Origin: Bombella apis
GTDB lineage: Bacteria; Pseudomonadota; Alphaproteobacteria; Acetobacterales; Acetobacteraceae
Assembly (NCBI RefSeq): GCF_018221685.1
Contig: NZ_JAGJTM010000004.1
Coordinates: forward strand, 186,001-250,000
Direction: 5' to 3'
DNA length: 64,000 nucleotides
A program made the translations under genes and the position numbers. The notes under the pieces were generated by a model. That model saw nothing but the letters and a program-made list of their open reading frames with translations, did no database searches and was not told where the DNA came from. Positions 1 to 8,381 of the stretch are shown in pieces. The number at the start of each line of letters is the position of its first letter. The first letter of the stretch is position 1.

Positions 1-1
1 G

Positions 2-442
2 CAGACCGACCCGCTGACGGGCCAGCCCTGGCCGGCCATGCCTGCCCTTTTTGCAGATATGGCAGGGCGTGCTGCACGGGCGGCAGGTTACGAGGGGTTT
101 GTCCCACAATGCGGGCTTGTCAATCGGTATGCCGTCGGAGCGGGAATGGGGCTGCATCAGGATCGTGACGAACGTACCATGCAGGCCCCCGTCGTTTCGG
201 TCTCGCTGGGGCTTTCAGCCCTGTTCCTGTGGGGTGGTGCCCTGCGGGGTTCCCCCTGCCGCAAGGTGCCGCTGCATCATGGGGATGTGGTGGTCTGGGG
301 TGGCCCAAGCCGATGTCATTTTCATGGTGTGGCACCGATACGGGCCGCACCAGCCGTCGCCGGGCTGGACTGTCGGTACAACCTTACCTTCCGGGTGGTG
401 GACCGCCCCTTCAGCGGGACGGGGCTACATTATCCAGATTGA
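2..442 (+). CDS. alkB: AlkB-type DNA/RNA alkylation repair dioxygenase (5' end outside window)
   Basis: Fe(II)/2-oxoglutarate-dependent oxygenase that removes methyl groups from alkylated bases (AlkB family). The frame is open from the window edge, so the N-terminus is missing. Visible motifs are LHQDRDE, which supplies the first His and Asp of the iron-binding triad, CHFHG, which supplies the second His, and CRYNLTFR, whose two arginines bind 2-oxoglutarate. The stretch VSVSLGL and the HGDVVVWGG segment also match E. coli AlkB closely from memory. The last 32 bases overlap the 3' end of the convergent downstream gene. The catalytic core appears intact, so this should be a functional gene cut only by the window boundary. 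Confidence 0.93.
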   Translation, partial: QTDPLTGQPWPAMPALFADMAGRAARAAGYEGFVPQCGLVNRYAVGAGMGLHQDRDERTMQAPVVSVSLGLSALFLWGGALRGSPCRKVPLHHGDVVVWGGPSRCHFHGVAPIRAAPAVAGLDCRYNLTFRVVDRPFSGTGLHYPD

Positions 443-1094
443 TGAGGCTTGTTGCAGGCTGGAACCGCCGGGGAGAATGGGCGGCCTTGTCCATGTTGTT
501 TTCTTCTGCCGTTACGGGGGGCACGTGTGTAAAGCTCAGCTTTACCGTGACGGCCCGGTTGTGCAGGAAGACATTCCCGACTGTTTCATCCTGTGCCCGG
601 CTGATGCCATGGGCAGGCTGGGTCCCCCGCCATGGAACGATGAGACGGGATGACCAGGCGTCTTCACTGGACACGGCATCAGGCTGGTCGGTCTGCTCAT
701 CCGAGAAATAGGGCGTCAGCTGGCTGTCGGAGAAACAGGCATGGCCCATGTAGGCAGCTACGGCCTCCCGGTAGGGGCGGGCGCCATGATGGCGGGGCAT
801 GTAAAATCCGTTCCATCTGGAGTCGTATCGGCACGCCTTGGCCCGCCAGAGATCGTCCTGCCCTTTTTCCATGCTGCACTGCACACGGACATGCAGCGAG
901 TCGTCACTGCCTGTGGAGGCATAGGTGAGAGGTGTACTGGCCAGCGTCTGGCAGGGAAGGGTGGGAATGAGAAGAGCCGGTGCTGCAGGGCGCTTGTCCA
1001 CAGGGAGAGGATCACCCGGCTCTGCCCGGGCGGTGGACACGACCGCCATCATGGTGGCGGCAAGCAGAAGAGCGGGCATGTGATGGAGTGTCAT
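411..1094 (-). CDS. secreted protein of unknown function
   Basis: About 227 residues beginning MTLHHMPALLLAATMMAVVSTARA, a clear Sec signal peptide with an A-x-A cleavage site, so the product is periplasmic or outer-membrane associated. The mature part has four cysteines but no motif I recognise. An in-frame GTG at 1115 would add seven residues; neither start has a good ribosome binding site, and I chose the ATG because it places the signal peptide correctly. The gene converges with alkB and overlaps its 3' end. No function is assigned. Confidence 0.6.
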   Translation of the reverse strand: MTLHHMPALLLAATMMAVVSTARAEPGDPLPVDKRPAAPALLIPTLPCQTLASTPLTYASTGSDDSLHVRVQCSMEKGQDDLWRAKACRYDSRWNGFYMPRHHGARPYREAVAAYMGHACFSDSQLTPYFSDEQTDQPDAVSSEDAWSSRLIVPWRGTQPAHGISRAQDETVGNVFLHNRAVTVKLSFTHVPPVTAEENNMDKAAHSPRRFQPATSLINLDNVAPSR

Positions 1095-1182
1095 GAGGCA
1101 AGGATACCGCAGCACGGGGAGAAAAAGGACTCACGATATCGTATGAGCTGTGGTGTGTTCAGGCAAGCGGTTCCAGCAACCA

Positions 1183-2559
1183 TCAGCAGGCCGGGACGTT
1201 GACAGCCAGACCGCCCAGGGCGGTTTCCTTGTAACGGTGGTTCATGTCACGTCCGGTTTCGGCCATGGTCTTGATGACATGGTCCAGCGAGACATAATGC
1301 GCCCCGCTGTCATCACTCATGGCCAGAGATGAAGCATTGATGGCCTTGACGGCTCCAAAGGCGTTTCTCTCGATGCAGGGGATCTGCACAAGCCCGGCCA
1401 CCGGGTCGCATGTCATGCCCAGATGGTGTTCCATGGCGATTTCCGCAGCATGTTCGCACTGTTCCGGCGTACCACCCAGGGCGGCCGTCAGCCCTGCTGC
1501 TGCCATGGATGACGCCACGCCGACCTCGCCCTGGCAGCCTACTTCCGCCCCGGAAATGGAGGCATTGAGCTTGAACAGCCCGCCAATGGCTGCTGCTGTC
1601 AGGAGGAAGGTCCGCAGCCCGTTGGTCGTATATTCGGGGCAGAAGTCCCGATAATAGCGCATGACAGCCGGGATGACGCCCGCAGCGCCATTCGTGGGGG
1701 CGGTCACGACCCGTCCACCAGCAGCATTTTCCTCGTTGACGGCAATGGCGAAGAGGCTGATCCAGTTCATCACGCCATGGGGGGACGGGGCAGCATTGGT
1801 CTTGGCCTGGAGGCGTGCATACAGTTTGGCCGCCCGTCGCTGGACTTTCAGGGGACCGGGCAGGGTGTCTGTATTGTGCAGCCCGGCTTCAATACAGGCC
1901 AGCATCGTGTCGGCAATCCTGTCCATGCCGCGTTCCACGTCCCAGAGAGGGCGGGTGGCGGTCTCGTTGGCCATCATGATGCTGGCAATATCGGTGTTCT
2001 GTCGTTTTGTGTGGGCGAGGAGGTCTGCACCACTGCGGAAAGGGAAGGGGACATCCGGCAGGGAGTAGGACATCGTCCGTGCCTGTTCCTCTGGTGTAAT
2101 GAATCCCCCGCCAACGGAGCAGAAACGCTGGCGGGTTATCAGCGTGCCATCCCGCCCGAAGGCTTCAAACTGCATGGTGTTGGGATGGATGGGCGGGATG
2201 GTGGCCGTGTCCAGGCAGATGTCGGTCTGATAATCAAAGGAAAAGCTCGTGCCATTGAGGTTCAGCAGATGCGTGCTTTCAATGTGCTGGACCAGCTTTT
2301 TTGCTGCGTCAGGGTCGACATGTTCCGGTGTTTCGCCAGCAAGGCCAAGCAGGACGGCCTTTATGGTGCCGTGTCCTTCGGCTGTCAGGGCCAGGGAGCC
2401 ATAAAGGGTGACGACAATGCGGGCCGGACTTTTTTCCAGCGGGCCGTCAGGCAGGTCCGCCAGGACATCGGCAAAGCGTTGTGCCGCCCGCATGGGGCCG
2501 ACCGTATGGGACGATGAGGGACCGATCCCGATCTTGAACAGGTCAAACAGGCTGAGCAT
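1183..2559 (-). CDS. sdaA: L-serine ammonia-lyase (iron-sulfur L-serine dehydratase)
   Basis: Converts L-serine to pyruvate and ammonia using a [4Fe-4S] cluster. The 458 residues match the single-chain SdaA/SdaB type: an N-terminal beta domain beginning with the GIGPSSSHTVGPM signature, followed by the catalytic alpha domain with TAPTNGAAGVIPAV. Probable cluster ligands are Cys342 (GCQGEVG), Cys384 and Cys395 (TCDPVAGLVQIPC). Length and motif order are normal for the family. About 190 bases separate it from the next gene upstream, and these contain an AT-rich stretch likely to hold its promoter. It would feed serine carbon into pyruvate. Confidence 0.95.
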   Translation of the reverse strand: MLSLFDLFKIGIGPSSSHTVGPMRAAQRFADVLADLPDGPLEKSPARIVVTLYGSLALTAEGHGTIKAVLLGLAGETPEHVDPDAAKKLVQHIESTHLLNLNGTSFSFDYQTDICLDTATIPPIHPNTMQFEAFGRDGTLITRQRFCSVGGGFITPEEQARTMSYSLPDVPFPFRSGADLLAHTKRQNTDIASIMMANETATRPLWDVERGMDRIADTMLACIEAGLHNTDTLPGPLKVQRRAAKLYARLQAKTNAAPSPHGVMNWISLFAIAVNEENAAGGRVVTAPTNGAAGVIPAVMRYYRDFCPEYTTNGLRTFLLTAAAIGGLFKLNASISGAEVGCQGEVGVASSMAAAGLTAALGGTPEQCEHAAEIAMEHHLGMTCDPVAGLVQIPCIERNAFGAVKAINASSLAMSDDSGAHYVSLDHVIKTMAETGRDMNHRYKETALGGLAVNVPAC

Positions 2560-2641
2560 GGAAACGGACCCTCATTGCGTAAGACACTCCATCTTTATGG
2601 GATAGAATTGTGCCGGAGATAAGCCTTAAAAAATAAATTAT

Positions 2642-2665
2642 TCTGATTATGAAATAAATATCAGA
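2642..2665. promoter_or_regulatory. inverted repeat in the AT-rich upstream region of sdaA
   Basis: TCTGAT and ATCAGA form perfect 6-base arms around a 12-base A/T-rich spacer, inside the most AT-rich part of the sdaA upstream region. Position and composition suit an operator or promoter, but arms this short can arise by chance. Confidence 0.25.
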
Positions 2666-2751
2666 CGCTGTTATGAAGGAAACTGTCCGGGGTGCCTGCC
2701 ATGCACACAGGGTCACGGCAGGAGGGTCTTTCCATGGCCTTGATGGCAGGC

Positions 2752-3609
2752 TCATCCGGCGCCGGGATGGGTCCAGATATGCTCCAGTGCGGCCCGGCAC
2801 TGGGTGATCAGGGCAGAGAGGTCGCCTTCATAGAGGCTGTCCGGCACGTCGGAAGAGAAAATCTCCACGGCACAGGCGCCCCGGAATCCGGCATCCCATG
2901 TGGCGTGGAGAAGCTCATGGAGGGGGATGCATCCTTTGCCGGGTATGCGCCTGTCTGCGGCGGAACGTGGCGTGCGCCAGTCGCTTATCTGTACGACATT
3001 GATGAGTGCCCCTGCACGGTGGATGGCGGCACAGGCCTCTGGCTGCTGCCAGATGTTCCAGTAATCCAGACACAGCCCCAGAGCGGGATGGTCCACGGTC
3101 TTGATGATGTCCAGAGCCTGATCGATGGTCCAGATGGCCGTCTCGTAATTGATGGAGGTCGGGTTCAGTGGCTCCAGTGAGAGGGTGATGCCCAGTTCCG
3201 CTGCCAGAGGGCAGAGGCGGCGCAGGGCATCAATCGTGCGGGTGATGCACCCTAGAACATCGCCATTCTCAGGGGCCCCGGTATTGACGACAAACGGCAC
3301 CCCCTGGGTGTAGGGAGCGTAACGGCGCATGCTTTCTTCCAGCCGGGCAAGGCGGCGCCCAGGCTCCTGGGGGTAGGGCATCATTTTGCTGGCCCCAAAG
3401 GTACGGACGGCAGGCTGGAAGGAGCTGACCTTCAGGCCGCTTGTTTTCAGCAGCGCCATCTGTTCGTCCACCCGCTGCGGATCCAGCTTGCTTTCACACA
3501 GCTCAACTGTCTCCACGCCCAAGGCGGCATAGCGCTGGATGTCTTCCTCAAAGGGCCATGGCTGGGTTGTGAATTCGTTCATTCCGAAGGCGAAGGGGAA
3601 ACCACTCAT
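2752..3609 (-). CDS. sugar phosphate isomerase/epimerase (AP-endonuclease-2-type TIM barrel)
   Basis: A 285-residue protein of the xylose-isomerase-like TIM-barrel superfamily. Supporting segments are LGVETVELCESKL near the N-terminus, ITLSLEPLNP (metal-binding Glu strand), LGLCLDYWNIWQ (Asp), NVVQISDWR (probable His-substituted strand) and the C-terminal AVEIFSSDV. These suggest a metal-dependent isomerase or epimerase acting on a small sugar or hydroxy-keto acid; hydroxypyruvate isomerase and IolE-like enzymes are in the same fold class. The start overlaps the stop of the upstream hydrolase by four bases (ATGA), so the two are translationally coupled and probably serve one pathway. The substrate cannot be deduced. 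Confidence 0.75.
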   Translation of the reverse strand: MSGFPFAFGMNEFTTQPWPFEEDIQRYAALGVETVELCESKLDPQRVDEQMALLKTSGLKVSSFQPAVRTFGASKMMPYPQEPGRRLARLEESMRRYAPYTQGVPFVVNTGAPENGDVLGCITRTIDALRRLCPLAAELGITLSLEPLNPTSINYETAIWTIDQALDIIKTVDHPALGLCLDYWNIWQQPEACAAIHRAGALINVVQISDWRTPRSAADRRIPGKGCIPLHELLHATWDAGFRGACAVEIFSSDVPDSLYEGDLSALITQCRAALEHIWTHPGAG

Positions 3610-4427
3610 GCTGCTGCTCCTTCTTTCATGAAGGTGAGAACCGTCTGATTGAATTTTTCCGTCTCATCGAGAAAGACCATGTGGGAGCTGTTTTCAAACT
3701 CCACGGCCTGACAGTGCGGCATGTGCTCGGCGACCCAGCGGGGCCCCGCAGCCGGAAGAACCTTGTCTTTGCCGGCAATCATCATCAGGCAGGGCAGGTC
3801 AAGATGGGGCAGGACGTCTCGCCAGTCCTGGGTCGTGTGGTCGGCCATCATGAGAGAGGCTGCCTGGCTGGGACATTTGGCCATTTCTTCCAGAAGCATG
3901 GCCTTTTCGTCTTCGGGAAGACTGGTGCTGAGGCAGTCCGAGAGGTTCTGCCTGTCGAAAGCGGACCGGTTGAAAACCAGCTGCTGCTGGAGGAAGGTCA
4001 GCCCGGCCCCATCGTAGCAGGTGGCGTGGCCCAGCTTCCAGTCCGGGGCGAAGAACTGCTTTGGTGTCTGCTGCACGAAGATGGCGCTGCGGAGCCGGTG
4101 CCGGCCGAACAGCTCCAGATAGGACCATATGATGGGGGAGCCGATGGACCAGCCCAGCACGGTGGCGTCTTCAATCTCCAGTGCTTCCAGCAGGTCCCGG
4201 AGGTCTGCTGCCAGACGGGCGATACGGTAGCCGTGGTCCGGTTTCCCGGATTCACCATGCCCTCGCAGGTCCAGCGTGATGACACGATACTGTTTTGCGA
4301 ATGACCCGACATTGCGGTGGAAGAAGCGGCTGGAAAAGGTCCAGCCATGGATCATGACCAGGGGGCGTCCCTGGCCGTGATCCTCGTAATGCAGTTTCAC
4401 ATGGTCGCTGGTGGTGATGTAGGGCAC
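3606..4427 (-). CDS. alpha/beta-fold hydrolase
   Basis: Alpha/beta hydrolase related to non-haem chloroperoxidase-like esterases. Visible are the oxyanion segment VMIHGWTFSS, the LDLRGHGESG motif, the nucleophile elbow VLGWSIGSPI (Ser in G-x-S-x-G), the acid region MMIAGKDKVLP and a C-terminal His in ENSSHMVFLDE. I chose the GTG at 4427 because AGGGAGA lies just upstream and the product then starts PYITTSDHVKLHY, as family members do. An ATG at 4523 overlapping the phoR stop would add a 32-residue Pro-rich extension. It is the fourth gene of the phoU-phoB-phoR transcription unit and overlaps the next gene. Substrate unknown. Confidence 0.8.
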   Translation of the reverse strand: MPYITTSDHVKLHYEDHGQGRPLVMIHGWTFSSRFFHRNVGSFAKQYRVITLDLRGHGESGKPDHGYRIARLAADLRDLLEALEIEDATVLGWSIGSPIIWSYLELFGRHRLRSAIFVQQTPKQFFAPDWKLGHATCYDGAGLTFLQQQLVFNRSAFDRQNLSDCLSTSLPEDEKAMLLEEMAKCPSQAASLMMADHTTQDWRDVLPHLDLPCLMMIAGKDKVLPAAGPRWVAEHMPHCQAVEFENSSHMVFLDETEKFNQTVLTFMKEGAAA

Positions 4428-4519
4428 GCAGGGTCTCCCTGTTTCATGGGCCTGTGCAGGCGGTTGCTGCCTTGTCTTCCAACTTGGGGCTGGCCAGCGT
4501 CCGTCTGCAAGGGGGGCTG

Positions 4520-5779
4520 TCATTTTCCTGCTGTCTGGTCCTGTGGGAGTGGGGCGGCCGGGAGCCAGACGTGGCAGGTTGTTCCCTGCCCAACCGTGCT
4601 GGTGAAGTGCAGTTGCCCACCATGTCTCTCCAGAATCTGTCGGACGATGGCCAGCCCCAGCCCCGTACCCTGTCCGGCCTCCGCATGGCTGGAGTCGGAT
4701 GGCGGCGTGATGCGGTAGAAGCGTTCTGTAAGGCGGGGGAGATGGTGGGCGGCAATGCCAGGGCCGTTATCTTCCACCGTGATCAGGAGTCCCGGCAGGG
4801 AGGAGGTCGGTCCTTCGGCCGGGGTGGCCCGTCTGGCGTGAAGGCGGACGTGCAGGGTCCGTTCCGGCATTGTGCCGTACCGGATGGCATTTTCGATGAG
4901 ATTGAGGAGAACCTGCACCATTTCATCCCGGTTGGCCAGCAGGGTCAGGCTGTCTTCCTGCGTTACGGTCAGCCTGCGGCTGTCGTGCTGGAAACGTGGG
5001 GTGACTTCGCCCAGCACAAGGGCGAACAGTTCTTCTGCTTCCAGCTCTTCCCGGGGGTGGTGGTGGCCTTTCATCTCAAGCTGGGACAGATAGAGCAGCC
5101 GGTCGATCAGCCGCTGCATCCGTGTTGCCTGCTGGCTCATGATCTCCAGATACAGGGTGCGGGATGTCTGATCGGTCTGGTCGCCTCCCTCTTTCATCAG
5201 GTCGATGAAGCCGGTGAGGGAGGCCAGAGGTGTGCGGAGCTCGTGGCTGGCGTGGGCCACGAAGTCGGCTCTCATGCGGTCTACAGCCTGAATGAGACTG
5301 CGGTCATGCAGCAGGACGAGGACAAGGCTGTTCCGTCCTGCTGCACCGGGCAGTCTGCGCATGGCGAGATGGACGGAGCATTTTACGGGGACATCCAGCC
5401 TGATGGTGGTTGAACAGGGTGCAGGAAGGCCATCATCCATTGGGGGAGCATGAAGGGCGCTATGCAGGGTGCTGTGTGCCGTGGGGTGGCGAAGGAGCGC
5501 CCCGAGGCTGTTGCCATAATGGGTCCGTGCCGCCTCGTTGCAGGCCATGATCTGTCCGACGGAGCCGAGAATGAGGGCCATGCCCGGGATGGTATCTACC
5601 AGCAGGGTGGCCTCATGGAAGGGCAGAACGCTGCCCGGGGGTGGGGCAGATGGTCTGGGGCTGTCGGGGCGGGTGGTGCCGTGGGGGCGCCGGGACAGGT
5701 GCCAGACCATGGCCCAGCCCGTCAGGGCAAGGCAGGCACAGATTGCCGTGATGATCTCTGGCAGGAGCGGAGAGGCCAT
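4520..5779 (-). CDS. phoR: phosphate regulon sensor histidine kinase PhoR
   Basis: Membrane-anchored histidine kinase, 419 residues: one N-terminal transmembrane segment (about residues 8-28), a PAS-like sensing region, the H-box HASHELRTPLASL with the phosphorylated His, then ATP-binding boxes NLIENAIRYG (N), VEDNGPGIA (G1), LTERFYR (F) and GTGLGLAIVRQIL (G2). It is expected to phosphorylate the adjacent PhoB when phosphate is scarce. It starts eight bases after the phoB stop in the same transcription unit. The single membrane span without a periplasmic domain fits PhoR, which senses through PhoU and the phosphate transporter rather than binding phosphate itself. Confidence 0.9.
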   Translation of the reverse strand: MASPLLPEIITAICACLALTGWAMVWHLSRRPHGTTRPDSPRPSAPPPGSVLPFHEATLLVDTIPGMALILGSVGQIMACNEAARTHYGNSLGALLRHPTAHSTLHSALHAPPMDDGLPAPCSTTIRLDVPVKCSVHLAMRRLPGAAGRNSLVLVLLHDRSLIQAVDRMRADFVAHASHELRTPLASLTGFIDLMKEGGDQTDQTSRTLYLEIMSQQATRMQRLIDRLLYLSQLEMKGHHHPREELEAEELFALVLGEVTPRFQHDSRRLTVTQEDSLTLLANRDEMVQVLLNLIENAIRYGTMPERTLHVRLHARRATPAEGPTSSLPGLLITVEDNGPGIAAHHLPRLTERFYRITPPSDSSHAEAGQGTGLGLAIVRQILERHGGQLHFTSTVGQGTTCHVWLPAAPLPQDQTAGK

Positions 5780-5787
5780 GAGGCGGA

Positions 5788-6519
5788 TCAGCCGGAGGAT
5801 GGGCCGTGCTGGCTGATGGTGCCATCATCCAGCGCATAACCGGCGGCCCGTACGGTCCTGATGAGGTCGGCTTCCCCCGTTTCATTCAGCGCCTTGCGGA
5901 GGCGGCGGATATGAACGTCCACCGTGCGTATCTCCACATGGACGTTGGGGCCCCACAGACGTTCCAGCAGGGTTTCCCGGGAGAAGACCTTGCGGGGATG
6001 GTGGATGAAGAGTTCCAGCAGGCGGTATTCGGTTGGCCCCAGGGCGATGGGACGCCCGGCCCGTTTGACCTGATGATTCTCCGGTTCCAGCGTAAGGGGG
6101 CCGAATGTCACGATGTCCTGTACGGGGCGTGTGCGGCGAAGCAGGGCCCGCAGGCGGGCATCCAGCCTGTCGGTACTGCATGGTTTGGTCAGATAGTCAT
6201 CAGCGCCGTTGTCCAGCCCGGCGATGACATCCTGCTCGTCCGTCCGGGCCGTGAGGAAGAGGACGGGCAGGTCCTTCAGCCCCGGTTTCTGCCGGATGAT
6301 GCGGCAGAGTTCCAGCCCGGAGAGACCGGGCATCATCCAGTCCAGCAGGGCGACGTCCGGTCGTTCTGTTTCGAGGAAGGCCAGTGCCTGTTCGCCATCC
6401 ATGACGGTGCTGACCTGATAGCCCCGCTGCCTCAGGCTGTGTTCCAGAAGGACCCGCAGGGTGGGTTCATCCTCCACGACAAGAACAGAGCCTTTCTGGG
6501 GGCTGGCAGGGGGTTTCAT
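5788..6519 (-). CDS. phoB: phosphate regulon response regulator PhoB
   Basis: OmpR/PhoB-class response regulator, 243 residues. The receiver domain (about 10-125) has the acidic pair in VVEDEPTLR, the phosphoacceptor Asp in VALLDWMMPGLSG, Thr in LFLTAR and Lys in LTKPCS. The C-terminal winged helix (about 140-235) has LGPTEYRLLELFIHHP and VDVHIRRLRKAL, the DNA-recognition segment. Its start overlaps the phoU stop by four bases (ATGA). Phosphorylated PhoB would bind Pho boxes such as the one at 7383-7400 upstream of this operon. Confidence 0.93.
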   Translation of the reverse strand: MKPPASPQKGSVLVVEDEPTLRVLLEHSLRQRGYQVSTVMDGEQALAFLETERPDVALLDWMMPGLSGLELCRIIRQKPGLKDLPVLFLTARTDEQDVIAGLDNGADDYLTKPCSTDRLDARLRALLRRTRPVQDIVTFGPLTLEPENHQVKRAGRPIALGPTEYRLLELFIHHPRKVFSRETLLERLWGPNVHVEIRTVDVHIRRLRKALNETGEADLIRTVRAAGYALDDGTISQHGPSSG

Positions 6520-7244
6520 GGGCTGGGGGACTCCTGTCCGGGTGGGAGTGGCTGGCTGTCATGGCCATGCGGGCGGGTCGGGGGCAACGTAGCCCCCGTG
6601 ACCATGAAGACCACACGTTCGGCCATGTTGGTGGTGTGGTCGCCGATCCGTTCCAGATTCCTGATGATGAAAAGCAGGGAGATATGGAGGCGGATGGTAT
6701 GGGGATGACGGGTCATCTGTTCCAGGGAATCTGCCGTCATGGCTTCACAGTATTTGTCCACGAGCTGGTCGGCGGCCCAGATGGCATGGGCGGCATTGGC
6801 ATCCTTGTGGGCCAGGGCATCCATGATGCGGCGGAGATGCTCCAGCACCAGCCGTCCCATTTCGCTCAGGGCGAGGCGGGCGGGGCGGGGAAGGGGCTGT
6901 TCCATCTGGCTGAGACGCCGGGCGATGGAGCTGGCATAATCGCCCATGCGTTCCAGGGCGCCAGCCATGGGGATGCAGGCGACGATCTCCCGCAGATCTG
7001 CCGCCATGGGGCTGCGCAGGGCCAGCAGACGGATGGCGAGTGTTTCCACCTTTTGTTCCAGTGCATCCACTTCATCATCCTGCCGTGCTGCCTGAAGGGC
7101 TGTCCGGCCATCATTCTCGGCAATGCCTGCAAGGATGAGGGAGAGCTGATGCTCTACCAGTCCCCCCATCTGCTCCATCAGGGACCGTAAATGGAGCAGC
7201 TCATCTTCATAACGCTGCACGATATGCTGCTTCTGGCGCATCAT
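6516..7244 (-). CDS. phoU: phosphate signalling protein PhoU
   Basis: Three-helix-bundle repeat protein that connects phosphate transport to PhoR activity. The 242-residue product starts MMRQKQHIVQRYEDELLHL and carries the two PhoU repeats, with acidic metal-binding clusters such as ERMGDYA and ERIGDHTTN. I use the ATG at 7244, which has GGGGA eight bases upstream; an upstream in-frame start at 7319 would add 25 unrelated residues. It is the first gene of phoU-phoB-phoR-hydrolase-isomerase. No pstSCAB phosphate transporter genes are in the window, although phoU usually follows pstB. Confidence 0.93.
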   Translation of the reverse strand: MMRQKQHIVQRYEDELLHLRSLMEQMGGLVEHQLSLILAGIAENDGRTALQAARQDDEVDALEQKVETLAIRLLALRSPMAADLREIVACIPMAGALERMGDYASSIARRLSQMEQPLPRPARLALSEMGRLVLEHLRRIMDALAHKDANAAHAIWAADQLVDKYCEAMTADSLEQMTRHPHTIRLHISLLFIIRNLERIGDHTTNMAERVVFMVTGATLPPTRPHGHDSQPLPPGQESPSP

Positions 7245-7382
7245 GTGTCTGTCCCCTTTCAGGCGGGCTAACCTACCGTAATTCACGGGGAGCGGAAACA
7301 GCACCGCCAATTGGGGCACAAGCGGCGGAAGAGTAGGGTTTTTGCCGGGTTCAGGAGAGGTTTCAGCTCTCTTTTACGGAGA

Positions 7383-7400
7383 TGTCATGAATATTTCATG
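7383..7400 (+). promoter_or_regulatory. Pho-box-like direct repeat
   Basis: TGTCATG-AATA-TTTCATG: two 7-base repeats that match at 6 of 7 positions, separated by four A/T bases. This has the 7+4+7 layout of enterobacterial Pho boxes. It lies about 140 bases upstream of phoU and 67 bases upstream of the divergent esterase gene, so it could serve either. The core also forms an inverted repeat (CATGAA/TTCATG, 7386-7400), so a different regulator is possible. Confidence 0.4.
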
Positions 7401-7466
7401 TTTCCGCACGGTGGGGGGTGCAGGTAGGGTTTCCGTGTCGTCGTCAGAAGGAAAAGAGGCCGATAG

Positions 7467-8381
7467 ATGAGCACCCGCTGCCAGTTTCTGCAAGGCTGTT
7501 CCGCTCTTTCCCTGGCGGTCTCTGCGGGAGGGGGCAGGCGTGGTCTGGCCCGAGGGACATGCCCTGTGAAGGCCATGCTGCATGATGAGTCTGGCTTTTA
7601 TCCTCTCTGGCCGGAGGTTGGTACCATGGAGCAGCCCCGTGTTGCGCGGGGAGGGCGTGTTTACGGTATTCATGTGCCGGGTCTGCATGTCATGCGGCCC
7701 GTCCATCCGAATGGATCGGCTGTCATCATCGCAGCAGGTGGTGGTTATGGGCATATTGCCGTAGGGCATGAAGCCTTGCCTGCGGCCCGGTGGCTGGTCT
7801 CGTTGGGTGTGACTGTTGCCATTCTTCTGTATCGTCTGCCAGGCGAGGGATGGGCTGAAGGCATGGAGGCCCCACTGGCGGATGCCAGACAGGCCCTGCA
7901 TCTGTTACGGTCCGGGCAGGTTGGTGGAAGTGGTAATGTGCGGCGTGTGGGTTTCATGGGTTTTTCTGCCGGGGGGCACCTGCTGGGTCTGACAGCTTTG
8001 CAGGACCATGATGCGCCACCGGCCCTGCTGATGCTGCTTTATCCGGTTGTCAGTGTTGCGCCTCCTTTTACCGGGAGTCGTACCAGTCGGGTGTGTCTGG
8101 GGGATAATCCGACAGTGGAACGGGCTGTCCGCTGGTCTCTGCCATCGCATGTCCGGGATGATGCGCCGCCTTTGTTCATGGCTCATGCGCTGGATGACCC
8201 GATCGTGTCACCTGAGCAGGAGACGTTGCTGTTGCAGGCCTATCAGCGTCATGGGCGACCTTGTGAAGACCACCGTTTTGCAACTGGGGGTCATGGCTTT
8301 GGTCTGGGGCGCAGGAATGGATCAACAGGGCAGTGGCCCATTCTGGCCGAATTCTGGATGAGACGGCAGGGGTTCCTGTGA
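7467..8381 (+). CDS. alpha/beta hydrolase (esterase/lipase, BD-FAE-like) with degraded Tat signal
   Basis: About 304 residues. The oxyanion-hole segment IIAAGGGYGHIA, nucleophile elbow MGFSAGGHLLG, acid in AHALDDPIV and base in ATGGHGFGL form a complete hydrolase triad of the esterase/lipase (acetyl-esterase-like) group. The N-terminus STRCQFLQGCSALSLA looks like a twin-arginine signal whose second Arg codon has become TGC (Cys), with a short hydrophobic stretch behind it. Homologues with this start normally read S-T-R-R-x-F-L, so export may be lost. It is divergent from phoU and shares the region with the Pho-box-like repeat. Natural substrate unknown. Confidence 0.75.
   Translation: MSTRCQFLQGCSALSLAVSAGGGRRGLARGTCPVKAMLHDESGFYPLWPEVGTMEQPRVARGGRVYGIHVPGLHVMRPVHPNGSAVIIAAGGGYGHIAVGHEALPAARWLVSLGVTVAILLYRLPGEGWAEGMEAPLADARQALHLLRSGQVGGSGNVRRVGFMGFSAGGHLLGLTALQDHDAPPALLMLLYPVVSVAPPFTGSRTSRVCLGDNPTVERAVRWSLPSHVRDDAPPLFMAHALDDPIVSPEQETLLLQAYQRHGRPCEDHRFATGGHGFGLGRRNGSTGQWPILAEFWMRRQGFL

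Noticed and set aside
4454-5413. 319-codon plus-strand frame over phoR
   Set aside because: phoR carries all kinase boxes on the other strand.
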